DNA from: Streptomyces sp. M41(2017)
GTDB lineage: Bacteria; Actinomycetota; Actinomycetes; Streptomycetales; Streptomycetaceae
DNA: 64,000 bases
NCBI RefSeq assembly: GCF_002078175.1
Contig: NZ_MWFK01000001.1
Coordinates: 1,736,001-1,800,000 of the forward strand
Direction of reading: 5' to 3'
In this document: positions 9,828-18,551 of the stretch, in pieces
Numbering within the stretch: position 1 is the first letter of the stretch
Layout: each line of letters starts with the position of its first letter
Made by a program: the position numbers and the translations under genes
Notes under the pieces: generated by a model
The model's database searches: none
The model's input: only the letters and a program-made list of their open reading frames with translations
Told to the model about the DNA's origin: nothing

Positions 9828-11228
9828 TCAGCGCGGTCCGAGCGTCCACCGGGGCCCCTGCGGGCTGTCCTCGATGACCAGGCCGGACTGGTTCAGCTGG
9901 TCGCGGATGGCGTCCGCGGTGGCCCAGTCCTTGCGGGTGCGGGCGGCCTCGCGCTGGTCGAGGACCATCCGGACGAGGGTGTCGACGGCGCCGTGCAGGT
10001 CGTCGCCGCGGTCGCCCTCGCCGGCCCAGTGCGGGTCGAGCGGGTCGAGGCCGAGGACGCCGAGCATGGCGCGCACCTCGGCGAGGCGGGCGACGGCGGC
10101 CTCCTTGTCGTCGGCGGCCAGCGCGGAGTTCCCCTGGCGGACCGTCGTGTGCACGACGGCGAGCGCCTGCGGGACGCCGAGGTCGTCGTCCATGGCCTCG
10201 GCGAAGGCCGGCGGCACCTCGGCGGACGGCTCGACGACGCCCCCCGCCTTCTCGACGACCCGCTGCACGAAGCCCTCGATGCGCGCGAACGCCGACTCGG
10301 CCTCGCGCAGGGCCTCTTCGCTGTACTCGATCATCGAGCGGTAGTGCGGGGTGCCGAGGTAGTAGCGCAGCACGATGGGGCGCCACGCCTTGACCATCTC
10401 GGAGACGAGGACCGAGTTCCCGAGGGACTTCGACATCTTCTCGCCGCTCATGGTGACCCAGGCGTTGTGCACCCAGTACTTCGCGAACTCGTCGCCGAAG
10501 CCCTTGGCCTGCGCGATCTCGTTCTCGTGGTGGGGGAAGATCAGGTCGATCCCGCCGCCGTGGATGTCGAAGGCGCTGCCGAGGTACTTGTGGGCCATGG
10601 CCGAGCACTCCAGGTGCCAGCCCGGACGGCCCCGTCCCCAGGGCGTCTCCCAGCTCGGCTCGCCCGGCTTGACGGCCTTCCACATGGCGAAGTCACGCGG
10701 GTCGCGCTTGCCGGTCTCGCCCTCGCCCGACGGCTGGAGCAGGTTGTCGAGCTCCTGGTTGGAGAGCTGGAGGTAGCCCGGGAACGACCGGACGTCGAAG
10801 TAGACGTTCCCGTCGGAGGCGTACGCGTGACCGCGCTCGATGAGTCCGCGCATCATCTCGATCATCTCGGGGATGTGCCCGGTCGCCCGCGGTTCGTAGG
10901 TGGGCGGCAGGCAGCCGAGCGCGGCGTAGCCGTCGTTGAACGCGCGCTCGTTCTCGTAGCCGATGGACCACCAGGGGCGGCCCTGGTCCGCCGACTTGGT
11001 GATGATCTTGTCGTCGATGTCCGTGACGTTCCGGATGAACGTGACGTCGTAGCCGCGGTACTCGAACCAGCGGCGCATGATGTCGAAGTTCAGGCCGGAG
11101 CGGATGTGCCCGATGTGCGGTGCGGCCTGCACGGTGGCACCGCAGAGGTAGATCGAGACGCAACCCGGCACGAGCGGGGTGAAGTCACGGATCTGCCGGG
11201 CGCTGGTGTCGTACAGGCGAATGGTCAC
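9828..11228 (-). CDS. cysS: Cysteinyl-tRNA synthetase
   Basis: This 466-residue class I synthetase charges tRNA-Cys. The visible signatures are [17 protein letters not shown] (a zinc-ligand Cys then the HIGH motif), WHLECSAMA with [15 protein letters not shown] (zinc/Cys-binding region), and [10 protein letters not shown] (KMSKS loop). The start at GTG 11228 gives [16 protein letters not shown], the usual actinobacterial N-terminus; an adjacent GTG at 11231 is possible. It follows ispF in the same direction, separated by a 321-bp gap holding a tandem repeat. Confidence 0.94.
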   Translation of the reverse strand: MTIRLYDTSARQIRDFTPLVPGCVSIYLCGATVQAAPHIGHIRSGLNFDIMRRWFEYRGYDVTFIRNVTDIDDKIITKSADQGRPWWSIGYENERAFNDGYAALGCLPPTYEPRATGHIPEMIEMMRGLIERGHAYASDGNVYFDVRSFPGYLQLSNQELDNLLQPSGEGETGKRDPRDFAMWKAVKPGEPSWETPWGRGRPGWHLECSAMAHKYLGSAFDIHGGGIDLIFPHHENEIAQAKGFGDEFAKYWVHNAWVTMSGEKMSKSLGNSVLVSEMVKAWRPIVLRYYLGTPHYRSMIEYSEEALREAESAFARIEGFVQRVVEKAGGVVEPSAEVPPAFAEAMDDDLGVPQALAVVHTTVRQGNSALAADDKEAAVARLAEVRAMLGVLGLDPLDPHWAGEGDRGDDLHGAVDTLVRMVLDQREAARTRKDWATADAIRDQLNQSGLVIEDSPQGPRWTLGPR

Positions 11229-11488
11229 CACTCCAGGGTAGTGGGCCCCGGGTAGTGCCCCGCGACCCTTCCCCCGCAAGGGCAACGGATTCGTCACATA
11301 CGGCGGGCCGCCCGTCCCGTCGGGCTCCGGAGAGGGTGCCTTCGGGGCGGGCGGGGACGGATCGCGGCCCGTCAGGACGGGGAGAGGGGCGGACGGATCG
11401 TACCGAAAGGGCAGGAAGCCACCGGAAAGGGTGAACAGTCCCTTCTCGGGGAGGCTGATCGGTTCTGGGCGTCCGGACGGTTCGGTCC
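11229..11488. other. Gap between cysS and ispF
   Basis: This GC-rich stretch has no gene, RNA or strong terminator that I can see. The 17-bp repeat array follows immediately (11489-11556). Confidence 0.4.
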
Positions 11489-11556
11489 GCCCGGACGTTC
11501 AGTGCGTCCGGACGTTCAGTGCGTCCGGACGTTCAGTGCGCCGGGACGTTCAGTGC
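11489..11556. repeat. Four tandem 17-bp repeats at the 3' end of ispF
   Basis: Units lie at 11489, 11506, 11523 and 11540, with consensus GTCCGGACGTTCAGTGC. The two middle copies are identical and the outer ones differ at one or two bases. The last unit covers the ispF stop codon (11550-11552). Each unit contains the palindrome GTCCGGAC. Confidence 0.9.
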
Positions 11557-12074
11557 GCCCGGACGACCAGAGCGGTGGCGACCGCCATCAGTCCCTCGTC
11601 CCGGCCGGGGAAGCCGAGCCCGTCCGTCGTGGCGCCGGACACCGACACCGGGGCGCCCACCGCGTCCGAGAGGATCTTCTGCGCCTCGTCCCGGCGCTTG
11701 CCGATCTTCGGGCGGGGTCCGACGACCTGGACCGCGACGTTGCCGACGGTGAAGCCGGCCTCGCGGACGATCCGGGCCGCCTCCGTCAGCAGGACGACGC
11801 CCGACGCCCCCGACCACTCGGGCCGCCCGGTGCCGAAGTGGGCACCGAGGTCACCGAGGCCCGCGGCGGAGAACAGGGCGTTGCAGGCGGCGTGCGCCAC
11901 GACGTCCGCGTCCGAGTGCCCGGCGAGCCCCGGCCCCTCGCCCTCCCACTTCAGACCGGCGCACCACAGTTCCCGGCCCTCCTCGAAGGCGTGGATGTCG
12001 GTACCGATCCCGACGAGCGGGAGCACGGGTGCCGGAGCCTGCGGTGCGGCCCGGCCGGTCGTCTCAGAACCCAT
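11550..12074 (-). CDS. ispF: 2-C-methyl-D-erythritol 2,4-cyclodiphosphate synthase
   Basis: This 174-residue enzyme performs the fifth step of the MEP isoprenoid pathway, cyclising CDP-methylerythritol 2-phosphate. GIGTDIHAF supplies the metal-binding D-x-H pair and [12 protein letters not shown] the third ligand. The C-terminal half has the usual [10 protein letters not shown] segment. An N-terminal extension of about 18 residues is present. Its start lies inside ispD (11-bp overlap) behind GGAGG, indicating translational coupling. The 17-bp tandem repeat begins at its stop codon. Confidence 0.93.
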   Translation of the reverse strand: MGSETTGRAAPQAPAPVLPLVGIGTDIHAFEEGRELWCAGLKWEGEGPGLAGHSDADVVAHAACNALFSAAGLGDLGAHFGTGRPEWSGASGVVLLTEAARIVREAGFTVGNVAVQVVGPRPKIGKRRDEAQKILSDAVGAPVSVSGATTDGLGFPGRDEGLMAVATALVVRAH

Positions 12075-12816
12075 CGTTCAGCCTCCGTCGCGCCAGGACC
12101 GCCTCCGCGAGGACCAGGTCCAGCGGGCGGGTCACCTTGAACGCCTCCTCGTGGCCGGGCACGACCACGACCTGCAGGCCCAGCCGCTCGACCATGCTCG
12201 CGTCGTCCGTCACGTCGTCGCCGACGGTCTCGTGGGCGCGTACGAGCGTGGCGCGGTCGAAGCCCTGGGGCGTCTGGACGGCCCGCAGCCGCGCCCGGAC
12301 GGGTGTGGCCACGACCGGCTCGGGCTCCCCGGCGACGGCGGCCGGCTCGACCTCCTTGACGGTGTCGGCGAGCGGCAGCGCCGGCACGACGGCGGGGGCG
12401 CCGTCCCGTACGGCCTCGATGACGGCGTCCACGGTGTCGACGGGCACGAGCGGACGGGCCGCGTCGTGCACGAGGACGATGTCGATGCCGGGCGGCAGCG
12501 CGTCGAGCCCGTACTTCACGGACTCCTGGCGGCTCTCACCGCCGGGGACGACGAGGAAGTCGGTGCGGTCCGGCAGCGCGTGCACGTCCAGCAGCGACTT
12601 CACCTCGGCCGCACCGTCCGGCGGGGCCACGACGACGACCAGGGAGACCGCGCGGGACGCGGCCATCGCGCGGGCCGCGTGGATGAGCATGGGCGTTCCG
12701 TTGAGCGCGCGCAGTGCCTTCGGGGCGCCCGGACCGAGGCGTACGCCTCGTCCGGCGGCCGGAATCACGGCTGCGGTACGGGACCCCGACGGCGCGGGAA
12801 GCGAAACGTCAGACAT
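12064..12816 (-). CDS. ispD: 2-C-methyl-D-erythritol 4-phosphate cytidylyltransferase
   Basis: This 250-residue enzyme transfers CMP from CTP to MEP, the third step of the MEP pathway. It shows the nucleotide-binding motif [10 protein letters not shown] with PKAL downstream, and VHDAARPLV in mid-protein. It overlaps ispF by 11 bp. The start ATG is preceded by AGGAA. The 376-bp gap to carD suggests that it may have its own promoter as well as read-through. Confidence 0.93.
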   Translation of the reverse strand: MSDVSLPAPSGSRTAAVIPAAGRGVRLGPGAPKALRALNGTPMLIHAARAMAASRAVSLVVVVAPPDGAAEVKSLLDVHALPDRTDFLVVPGGESRQESVKYGLDALPPGIDIVLVHDAARPLVPVDTVDAVIEAVRDGAPAVVPALPLADTVKEVEPAAVAGEPEPVVATPVRARLRAVQTPQGFDRATLVRAHETVGDDVTDDASMVERLGLQVVVVPGHEEAFKVTRPLDLVLAEAVLARRRLNDGF

Positions 12817-13192
12817 CGGTTCCTGTCAGGTTTGTGTGCTCGACCGGTATGGGTATGGCCTGGTGAGTACCCCCTGCTCGGTGAGCGGGGGGAGTGCCGG
12901 GCGTGACGCCCTGACCGGGGACCCTTCCGTGACATCCGGTCGAGTCGGCCGCCGGGCACATCGAGTATCGGACATGCCGGTACGGCGGGGGACAGTCGTT
13001 GCCGGGTGAACATCCGGTGGATCCGGGTGAACCGCGTCAAGCGCGCACGTCGAGCGGGGTGCGTACGGGTACGAACATGCCGCAGCGCCCGGCGACAGCA
13101 TGTGCGTCATCGGGCACCGCGGCATTCATTGCGCAGCTGCGCGGGCTGTTACGTACGTCAGGACGGCCTATGTCCTGGCGACTGAGCCGGCG
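12817..13192. other. carD-ispD intergenic region
   Basis: This 376-bp non-coding region holds two GGTGAAC heptamers at 13005 and 13026 (GTTCACC on the minus strand, 21 bp apart). Read toward ispD they resemble an imperfect PhoP box. I see no terminator with a T-tract and no RNA gene. Confidence 0.4.
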
Positions 13193-13675
13193 TCAGGACG
13201 CGAGGACCTCGTCCAGCAGGGCCTCGGCCTTGTCCTCGTTGGTGTTCTCCGCGAGGGCCAGCTCGCTCACCAGAATCTGGCGCGCCTTGGCGAGCATGCG
13301 CTTCTCACCGGCGGAGAGTCCGCGCTCGCGCTCACGACGCCACAGGTCACGCACGACTTCCGCGACCTTGATGACATCGCCGGAGGCGAGCTTCTCCAGA
13401 TTTGCCTTGTAACGACGGGACCAGTTCGTGGGCTCCTCGGCGTACGGCGCGCGCAGCACCTCGAAGACCCGGTCCAGCCCGTCCTGACCGACCACATCAC
13501 GCACGCCGACGAACTCCGCATTGTCCGCTGGCACACGTACCGTCAGATCGCCCTGGGCGACCTTCAGCACCAAGTAGGTCTTGTCCACGCCTTTGATCTG
13601 GCGAGTTTCGATAGCCTCGATCAGCGCGGCCCCGTGATGGGGATAGACCACGGTGTCGCCAACCTTGAACGTCAT
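13193..13675 (-). CDS. carD: CarD/CdnL-family RNA polymerase-binding regulator
   Basis: This 160-residue protein starts [15 protein letters not shown], the N-terminal RNA-polymerase-interaction (Tudor-like) domain shared with TRCF. A helical DNA-binding domain follows (about 65-160) with the Trp-containing segment [15 protein letters not shown]. CarD stabilises open complexes at rRNA and other promoters and is usually essential in actinobacteria. The ribosome site GGAAGGGG precedes the ATG. A TATCCT -10-like hexamer lies at 13704-13709 on the minus strand. Confidence 0.93.
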   Translation of the reverse strand: MTFKVGDTVVYPHHGAALIEAIETRQIKGVDKTYLVLKVAQGDLTVRVPADNAEFVGVRDVVGQDGLDRVFEVLRAPYAEEPTNWSRRYKANLEKLASGDVIKVAEVVRDLWRRERERGLSAGEKRMLAKARQILVSELALAENTNEDKAEALLDEVLAS

Positions 13676-14399
13676 GTGACAGGTACCCCTTCCGTGGCTA
13701 TCCAGGATAACACGGAAACGGCGTCTTCTGAATGGCGTTTTCGCAGGTCAGGGCACATCTCGGGGCTTGACAACCGCAACAGGAACGTGCTGCGGGAGGC
13801 GAGCGGAAGAGGGTATTCGCAGGTGGGAGCGGCTGTCCACGCGGGGTGAAACGCGTACGTTACACACGCCCGGAAGCCCTGACCAGGGTCCGAACATCCC
13901 GATTTGTCCGCCGCCAGGAGCGCGACTTCCGCTACTCCGTTCGATGAGCGCGGCAGGGCGCGGAACGATTCCGGAATTGATCAAGACCATCGGTGATCAC
14001 GTGCGTGATGACGCGATGATCGACTCGCGATGACCTGGTGTTCCGGCACCGTGATCGATTTTCCGGGCGGCCGGGCATTCATTCCCCGAAATGCGCAAGG
14101 CCGGCCTCGCGGAACTTATGTGAATGGCGGACGAGGGCGCGATCAAAGTAGCCGACGACCCGCCCGGGCGGGTCGGGAAGAACGGGGCGCACACACGGCG
14201 CACCGGAGCCCCGCGGGCGCGTGTCGGGCGCGGCGGCCGGGCCCCGGCACCCTTCCGTCGAGCAAAGTCCGGCTCTTGGGGAGGGTCGGGTGCGGTCGCG
14301 TGGGAACGGATCGGTAACCTAAGGCCGCTGACAGACCCTTAGGGCGGCTTTGCACAGGAGTCGCCCTGCTTCGCCCACGTTCAAGGAGTTGCCGCCGCC
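13676..14399. other. 724-bp divergent intergenic region (carD / lipoprotein)
   Basis: No credible gene is present; the small reading frames here have poor codon use. It contains the carD promoter region, an isolated TTGACA at 13767-13772, a palindrome ATCACGTGCGTGAT at 13996-14009, and an interrupted palindrome CCTAAGG/CCTTAGG (14318-14324 with 14337-14343) overlapping a possible -10 TAACCT just upstream of the lipoprotein gene. The local sequence is less GC-rich than the flanking genes. Confidence 0.45.
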
Positions 14400-15071
14400 G
14401 TGAGCAGCAGCCTTCGACGCGGCGCCTCCGCCGCCGCCGTCATCGCGTTCTCGATCGCCTCGCTCGCCGCGTGCGGTGCGGGCAGCGATGCCCAGACGTT
14501 GGAGGTCAAGCCGGACAACGCGGCCACCTCCGTGGGCAACATCAAGATCCAGAACGCGCTCGTCATCACCCAGCCCGACGTCAAGGCAACCGGGCCGGCG
14601 GTGATCTCCGCGACGCTGTTCAACAGTGGCACCACCGCGCAGACGCTGGACTCGATCGCCGTCGACGGCGGGGGCAGCGCGCAGATCACGCCCGCCACCG
14701 GCAAGGGCAAGCTGACCGTCCCGGCCGGCGGCTCCGTCGTCCTCGGCGGCAAGGGCAACGCCTCCGCGGCGCTGTCCAACCCGGGCCAGGCCGTCCTGAA
14801 CGGCAGCGCCCAGAAGGTCACGTTCGGCTTCAGCGAGACCGGTGACGTGAGCCTGCGCGCCTTCGTCGTCCCGGCCGAGAGCTACTTCACCAAGTGGGGT
14901 CCGAGCGACATGCCGTCCGCGCCCGGCGCGTCGGCGGGCACCTCCGTCTCGCCGTCCGGTTCGGCCACGGGCTCCCCGTCCGCGTCCACGTCGGGCAAGC
15001 CGTCGGGCGGCGCGTCGTCGTCCGCCACGGGTACGGCCACGGCCACCTCCTCGGCGTCCGCGGGACAGTGA
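14400..15071 (+). CDS. Secreted lipoprotein, DUF461-like
   Basis: This 223-residue protein has a lipoprotein signal (hydrophobic stretch then SLAAC; the Cys at about residue 22 would be lipidated). A beta-rich domain of about 130 residues (about 30-165) follows. The tail is Ser/Thr/Gly/Pro-rich (about 175-223), likely a flexible wall-spanning segment. The start is GTG with AAGGAG 11 nt upstream. It converges on phoP across a shared terminator. The domain resembles DUF461 lipoproteins, some relatives of which bind copper, but no His/Met cluster is visible, so I assign no ligand. Confidence 0.75.
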   Translation: MSSSLRRGASAAAVIAFSIASLAACGAGSDAQTLEVKPDNAATSVGNIKIQNALVITQPDVKATGPAVISATLFNSGTTAQTLDSIAVDGGGSAQITPATGKGKLTVPAGGSVVLGGKGNASAALSNPGQAVLNGSAQKVTFGFSETGDVSLRAFVVPAESYFTKWGPSDMPSAPGASAGTSVSPSGSATGSPSASTSGKPSGGASSSATGTATATSSASAGQ

Positions 15072-15129
15072 CCCGGCACCGGGCGTCCGCAAGCGCTCCG
15101 GGCGGCCCGCGGGCACGCGGCTGACACGC

Positions 15130-15167
15130 ACGAAGGGCGGGACCCTCCCGGGGGTCCCGCCCTTCGT
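15130..15167. terminator. Bidirectional terminator
   Basis: A 16-bp perfect stem (15130-15145 with 15152-15167) lies between the convergent lipoprotein gene and phoP. Confidence 0.88.
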
Positions 15168-15193
15168 CGTGCTCAGGGGAGCGTGGGGCCGGT

Positions 15194-15874
15194 CTACGGC
15201 TCGAACTTGTAGCCGAGACCGCGCACCGTCACCAGGTACCGGGGCGCGCCCGGGTCCGGCTCGATCTTCGCGCGCAGGCGCTTGACGTGGACGTCGAGGG
15301 TCTTGGTGTCACCGACGTAGTCGGCGCCCCAGACCCGGTCGATGAGCTGCATACGGGTCAGCACCCGGCCCGCGTTGCGCAGCAGCATCTCCAGGAGGTC
15401 GAACTCCTTCAGCGGCAGGTCGACCTTGGAGCCGGAGACGGTGACCACGTGACGGTCGACGTCCATGCGGACGGGGCCGGCCTCCAGGGCGGCCGGGGTG
15501 ACCTCCTCGGGCTCCCCGCGGCGGCGCAGGACGGCCCGGATACGGGCGACCAGCTCCCGGGAGGAGAAGGGCTTGGTGACGTAGTCGTCGGCTCCTATTT
15601 CGAGGCCCACGACCTTGTCGATCTCGCTGTCCTTGGCGGTCACCATGATCACCGGGACGTTGGAGCGGCCGCGCAGCTGGCGGCACACCTCGGTACCGGG
15701 CAGCCCCGGCAGCATCAGGTCGAGGAGGACGAGGTCGGCGCCGTTGCGCTCGAACTCGTCGAGTCCGTCGGGCCCGGTGGTCGCGATGGCGACCTCGAAG
15801 CCCTCCTTGCGGAGCATGTACGACAGGGCGTCGGAGAAGGACTCCTCGTCCTCGACGACGAGCACACGGGTCAC
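15194..15874 (-). CDS. phoP: Phosphate-starvation response regulator PhoP
   Basis: This 226-residue OmpR-family regulator has a receiver domain (VLVVEDEESF acidic pocket, phospho-acceptor D52 in LVLLDLMLPG, conserved Lys in YVTKPF) and a C-terminal winged helix ending VTVRGLGYKFEP. PhoP binds GTTCACC direct repeats and controls phosphate scavenging and antibiotic regulators. The start is GTG 15874, behind GGAGG, and overlaps the phoR stop by 3 bp; a longer upstream reading frame is only an extension. Co-transcribed with phoR. Confidence 0.95.
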   Translation of the reverse strand: MTRVLVVEDEESFSDALSYMLRKEGFEVAIATTGPDGLDEFERNGADLVLLDLMLPGLPGTEVCRQLRGRSNVPVIMVTAKDSEIDKVVGLEIGADDYVTKPFSSRELVARIRAVLRRRGEPEEVTPAALEAGPVRMDVDRHVVTVSGSKVDLPLKEFDLLEMLLRNAGRVLTRMQLIDRVWGADYVGDTKTLDVHVKRLRAKIEPDPGAPRYLVTVRGLGYKFEP

Positions 15875-17148
15875 GGAAGGACCTCCGGGGCAGGAAGCGG
15901 TTCGTACGGGGATGTGACGGTGGTCGTCCCGTCGGGCTGCTCGGTCTCGTCCTCTTCGTCGAGGCCGGGCATGTGGTGATCGGTCACGCGGTCGCGGGCC
16001 GCACCCGCCTCCGGCAGCCGCAGGGTGAACGTGGAGCCCTGACCCTCGGAGCTCCACACCGTGACCTCCCCGCCGTGCGAGGCGGCCACGTGCTTGACGA
16101 TGGCCAGCCCGAGCCCCGTACCACCGGTGGCACGGGAGCGGGCCGGGTCGACTCGGTAGAAGCGCTCGAAGACGCGCTCCTTGTCCTTCTCCGAGATGCC
16201 GATGCCCTGGTCGGTCACGGCGATCTCGATGTGTTCCCCGCCGGGCGCCGTCACCCGGCGGACGGCTATGCCGACGCGGGTGCGGGCGGGCGAGTAGTTG
16301 ACGGCGTTCTCGACGAGGTTGCCGAGGGCGGCGGCCAGCTGGCCCCGGTTCCCCCACAGACTGAGGTCGGCGGTCCCGCCGGCCGCCATGGTGATCTGCT
16401 TGGTGCCCGCCTGGTGACGGCAGCGGTCGATCGCCTCGGCGACGAGTTCGTCGACCCGGACCGGTTCGGCGTCCTCCAGGGGATCGTCGTTCTGCACCCG
16501 CGACAGGTCGATGAGCTCCTGGACGAGGTTGGTGAGGCGCGTGGCCTCTATCTGCATGCGTCCGGCGAAGCGCTCCACGGCCTCCGGGTCGTCCGAGGCG
16601 TCCATGACGGCCTCGGAGAGCAGGGAGAGGGCGCCGACCGGGGTCTTCAGCTCGTGGCTGACGTTCGCGACGAAGTCACGCCGTACCGCTTCGATGCGGC
16701 GGGCCTCCGTCAGGTCCTCCACGAGGAGGAGCACCAGGCGTGACCCGAGAGGGGCCACACGCGCGGAGACGGCGAGGGCCTCTCCCCTCCCCGTCCCCCT
16801 TCGGGGCAGGTCCAGCTCCACCTGGCGTATCTCCCCGTCACGCCGGGTGTCACGCGCCATCTGGAGCATCGGTTCGACGGCGAGTTTGCCGCCCCGCACC
16901 AGTCCGAGGGCGTACGCCGCCGAGCTGGCCTTGACCACGGCGTCCGCTTCGTCGAGGACCACTGCCGATGACCTGAGCACGGAGAGCACGGTGTCGACAC
17001 CCGGCGGAAGCACCGGGTCCGTGTGCAGAGAAGTGCGGGTCGGGCGTTTCTGGTCGCGCTCGCTCCAGCGGAACGCCAGCATGGCGATGACACCGGTCAG
17101 TACTCCGGCGATCGCTGCCGCTGCGGCGACCGCCGCGTTCACGTCCAT
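15871..17148 (-). CDS. phoR: Phosphate sensor histidine kinase PhoR
   Basis: This 425-residue kinase has one N-terminal transmembrane helix (about residues 8-27). A PAS-like linker follows, then the H-box NVSHELKTP with phospho-acceptor H165, the N-box NLVENAVNYSP, DQGIGI, and the G-box GGTGLGLAIVKH. It autophosphorylates and passes phosphate to PhoP, and PhoU from the divergent gene probably modulates it. Its 3' end overlaps phoP. The ATG at 17148 has only a weak ribosome site. The PHO box lies 74 bp upstream, so the operon is likely autoregulated. Confidence 0.95.
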   Translation of the reverse strand: MDVNAAVAAAAAIAGVLTGVIAMLAFRWSERDQKRPTRTSLHTDPVLPPGVDTVLSVLRSSAVVLDEADAVVKASSAAYALGLVRGGKLAVEPMLQMARDTRRDGEIRQVELDLPRRGTGRGEALAVSARVAPLGSRLVLLLVEDLTEARRIEAVRRDFVANVSHELKTPVGALSLLSEAVMDASDDPEAVERFAGRMQIEATRLTNLVQELIDLSRVQNDDPLEDAEPVRVDELVAEAIDRCRHQAGTKQITMAAGGTADLSLWGNRGQLAAALGNLVENAVNYSPARTRVGIAVRRVTAPGGEHIEIAVTDQGIGISEKDKERVFERFYRVDPARSRATGGTGLGLAIVKHVAASHGGEVTVWSSEGQGSTFTLRLPEAGAARDRVTDHHMPGLDEEDETEQPDGTTTVTSPYEPLPAPEVLP

Positions 17149-17221
17149 GCACCCAGGTTAGGCATGCCGTCGCTCCTGGCCACAGCCATCCGAGTGCGAC
17201 CTCGAACACTCGTCGCCCAGA

Positions 17222-17254
17222 GTTCACCCAGGAGCCAGTGTTGGTTCATTTGGG
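17222..17254. promoter_or_regulatory. PHO box between phoR and phoU
   Basis: GTTCACC at 17222-17228 and GTTCATT at 17244-17250 are exactly 22 bp apart, that is two 11-nt direct-repeat units, with a degenerate unit (AGCCAGT) between. This matches the known PhoP operator layout in streptomycetes. It can serve both divergent promoters: 74 bp from phoR and 141 bp from phoU. Confidence 0.85.
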
Positions 17255-17394
17255 GTGCCGGAAACGGACGCGTACGAGCCGGATCGTGGGAGCGTGGGGT
17301 TCACGGGTCCCGTCCGCCGTCCTCCAGGTGGCCGGAACAGGCCGGTCCCGGACCCCGGACCCCCCGGAAGCTGACGTAAGAGAGGGACAACCAC

Positions 17395-18096
17395 ATGCGT
17401 GACGCGTATCACGAGGAACTTGACTCGATCGGCGACGGCCTGGTCGAGATGGCCCGGCTCGTCGGGTCGGCGATCGGGCGCGCCACGACTGCCATCCTCG
17501 ACTCCGACCTGAAGCTGGCCGAGACCGTCATCGCGGCCGACCAGAAGGTCGACGATCTCCAGCACGAGCTGGAGGCCCGCGCGATAGCCCTGCTGGCCCG
17601 CCAGCAGCCGGTCGCCACCGACCTGCGCATCGTCGTCACCTCGCTGCGGATGTCGGCCGACCTGGAGCGTTCCGGTGACCTGGCCCAGCACGTGGCCAAG
17701 CTGGCGCGACTGCGGTTCCCGGACAAGGCGATCCCGCACGACCTGCACGCCACGATCCTGGAGATGGGCCAGCTCGCCCAGCGCCTGATGGCGAAGGCCG
17801 CCGAGGTCATCATCACCAAGGACGTCGACCTGGCCATGCAGCTGGAGCAGGACGACGACGAGATGGACCTCCTGCACCGCACGCTGTTCCAGCACCTGCT
17901 GGACGACAAGTGGAAGCACGGCATCGAGACGGCTGTCGACGTCACGCTGCTCGGCCGCTACTACGAGCGCTTCGCCGACCACGCGGTCTCCGTCGCCAAG
18001 CGGGTCGTCTACCTGGTCACCGGCGAGCACGCGGACGAGCTGCAGCCGGACATCCAGCCCGACATCCAGCCGGCCGCGGGGGTGGAGGGGGTCTGA
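17395..18096 (+). CDS. phoU: Phosphate signalling protein PhoU
   Basis: This 233-residue all-helical protein has the duplicated PhoU domain. Each half carries a metal-binding motif region (first around LVEMARLVG...DLKLAETVIAADQKVD, second around AKAAEVIITKDVDLAMQLEQDDDEMD), and YYERFADHAVSVAKRV lies near the end. PhoU couples phosphate-transport state to the PhoR kinase, usually as a negative regulator. The start ATG follows AGAGAGGGA. It diverges from phoR over a PHO box. The C-terminal tail carries a short duplication of DIQP. Confidence 0.94.
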   Translation: MRDAYHEELDSIGDGLVEMARLVGSAIGRATTAILDSDLKLAETVIAADQKVDDLQHELEARAIALLARQQPVATDLRIVVTSLRMSADLERSGDLAQHVAKLARLRFPDKAIPHDLHATILEMGQLAQRLMAKAAEVIITKDVDLAMQLEQDDDEMDLLHRTLFQHLLDDKWKHGIETAVDVTLLGRYYERFADHAVSVAKRVVYLVTGEHADELQPDIQPDIQPAAGVEGV

Positions 18097-18247
18097 GCCC
18101 CCGGGCGGGGCGTGGCATTCGCGCCCGGGGCGCGCGAGAAGCCCCAGTGCGCTGTTGATGCGCCGGGCCGAGTGGGCATGAGATGGGCGAACAGGAGCTG
18201 TGCGGAGCGGTCCGCCTCGCACGCCTCCGTGCCTGAAGGAGGGTCCC

Positions 18248-18400
18248 ATGGCCGAATCCCCCAGCACGCCCGATCCCACGCAGGACCGCGACACCCGGCA
18301 GCCCGCAGAGGTCAGGAGTCTTCCGCTGGTCGGCGCCTGCGGCTGCGGTTCCGGCTGCGGCTGCGGCTGCCAGTCGGGCAATCCGTGCCAGTGCGGCTGA
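18248..18400 (+). CDS. mtpA: Metallothionein-like Cys-rich small protein
   Basis: This 50-residue protein's C-terminal half is Gly/Cys-rich: GACGCGSGCGCGCQSGNPC plus CG, seven Cys in about 20 residues, ideal for binding soft metals. The N-terminal half is acidic and uncharacterised. A very strong ribosome site GAAGGAGG precedes the ATG. It follows phoU on the same strand (151-bp gap), the position of the gene called mtpA downstream of phoU in S. coelicolor (from memory). PhoP control through the upstream PHO box is likely. The metal is unknown. Confidence 0.75.
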   Translation: MAESPSTPDPTQDRDTRQPAEVRSLPLVGACGCGSGCGCGCQSGNPCQCG

Positions 18401-18415
18401 TCGTGTCCGTACGAA

Positions 18416-18450
18416 GCGAAGGGCCCCGTCGTCGTGACGGGGCCCTTCGC
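18416..18450. terminator. Terminator after the phoU-mtpA unit
   Basis: A perfect 15-bp stem (18416-18430 with 18436-18450) lies 16 bp past the mtpA stop. Confidence 0.88.
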
Positions 18451-18515
18451 GTTCGTACCGGCGGGCGCGGCCGAGGACGCGTCGGCTCCCTGGCGCGTCG
18501 GCTCCCTGCTGGAGC

Positions 18516-18551
18516 GGCGACTCCCTACTTCAGGGCGACTCCCTACTTGAG
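18516..18551. repeat. 18-bp tandem duplication spanning a stop codon
   Basis: Units at 18516-18533 and 18534-18551 match at 17 of 18 bases. The second covers the last codons and the TAG stop of the minus-strand secreted-protein gene, so a second Val-Ala-Leu-Lys-stop follows the real end. Confidence 0.85.
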
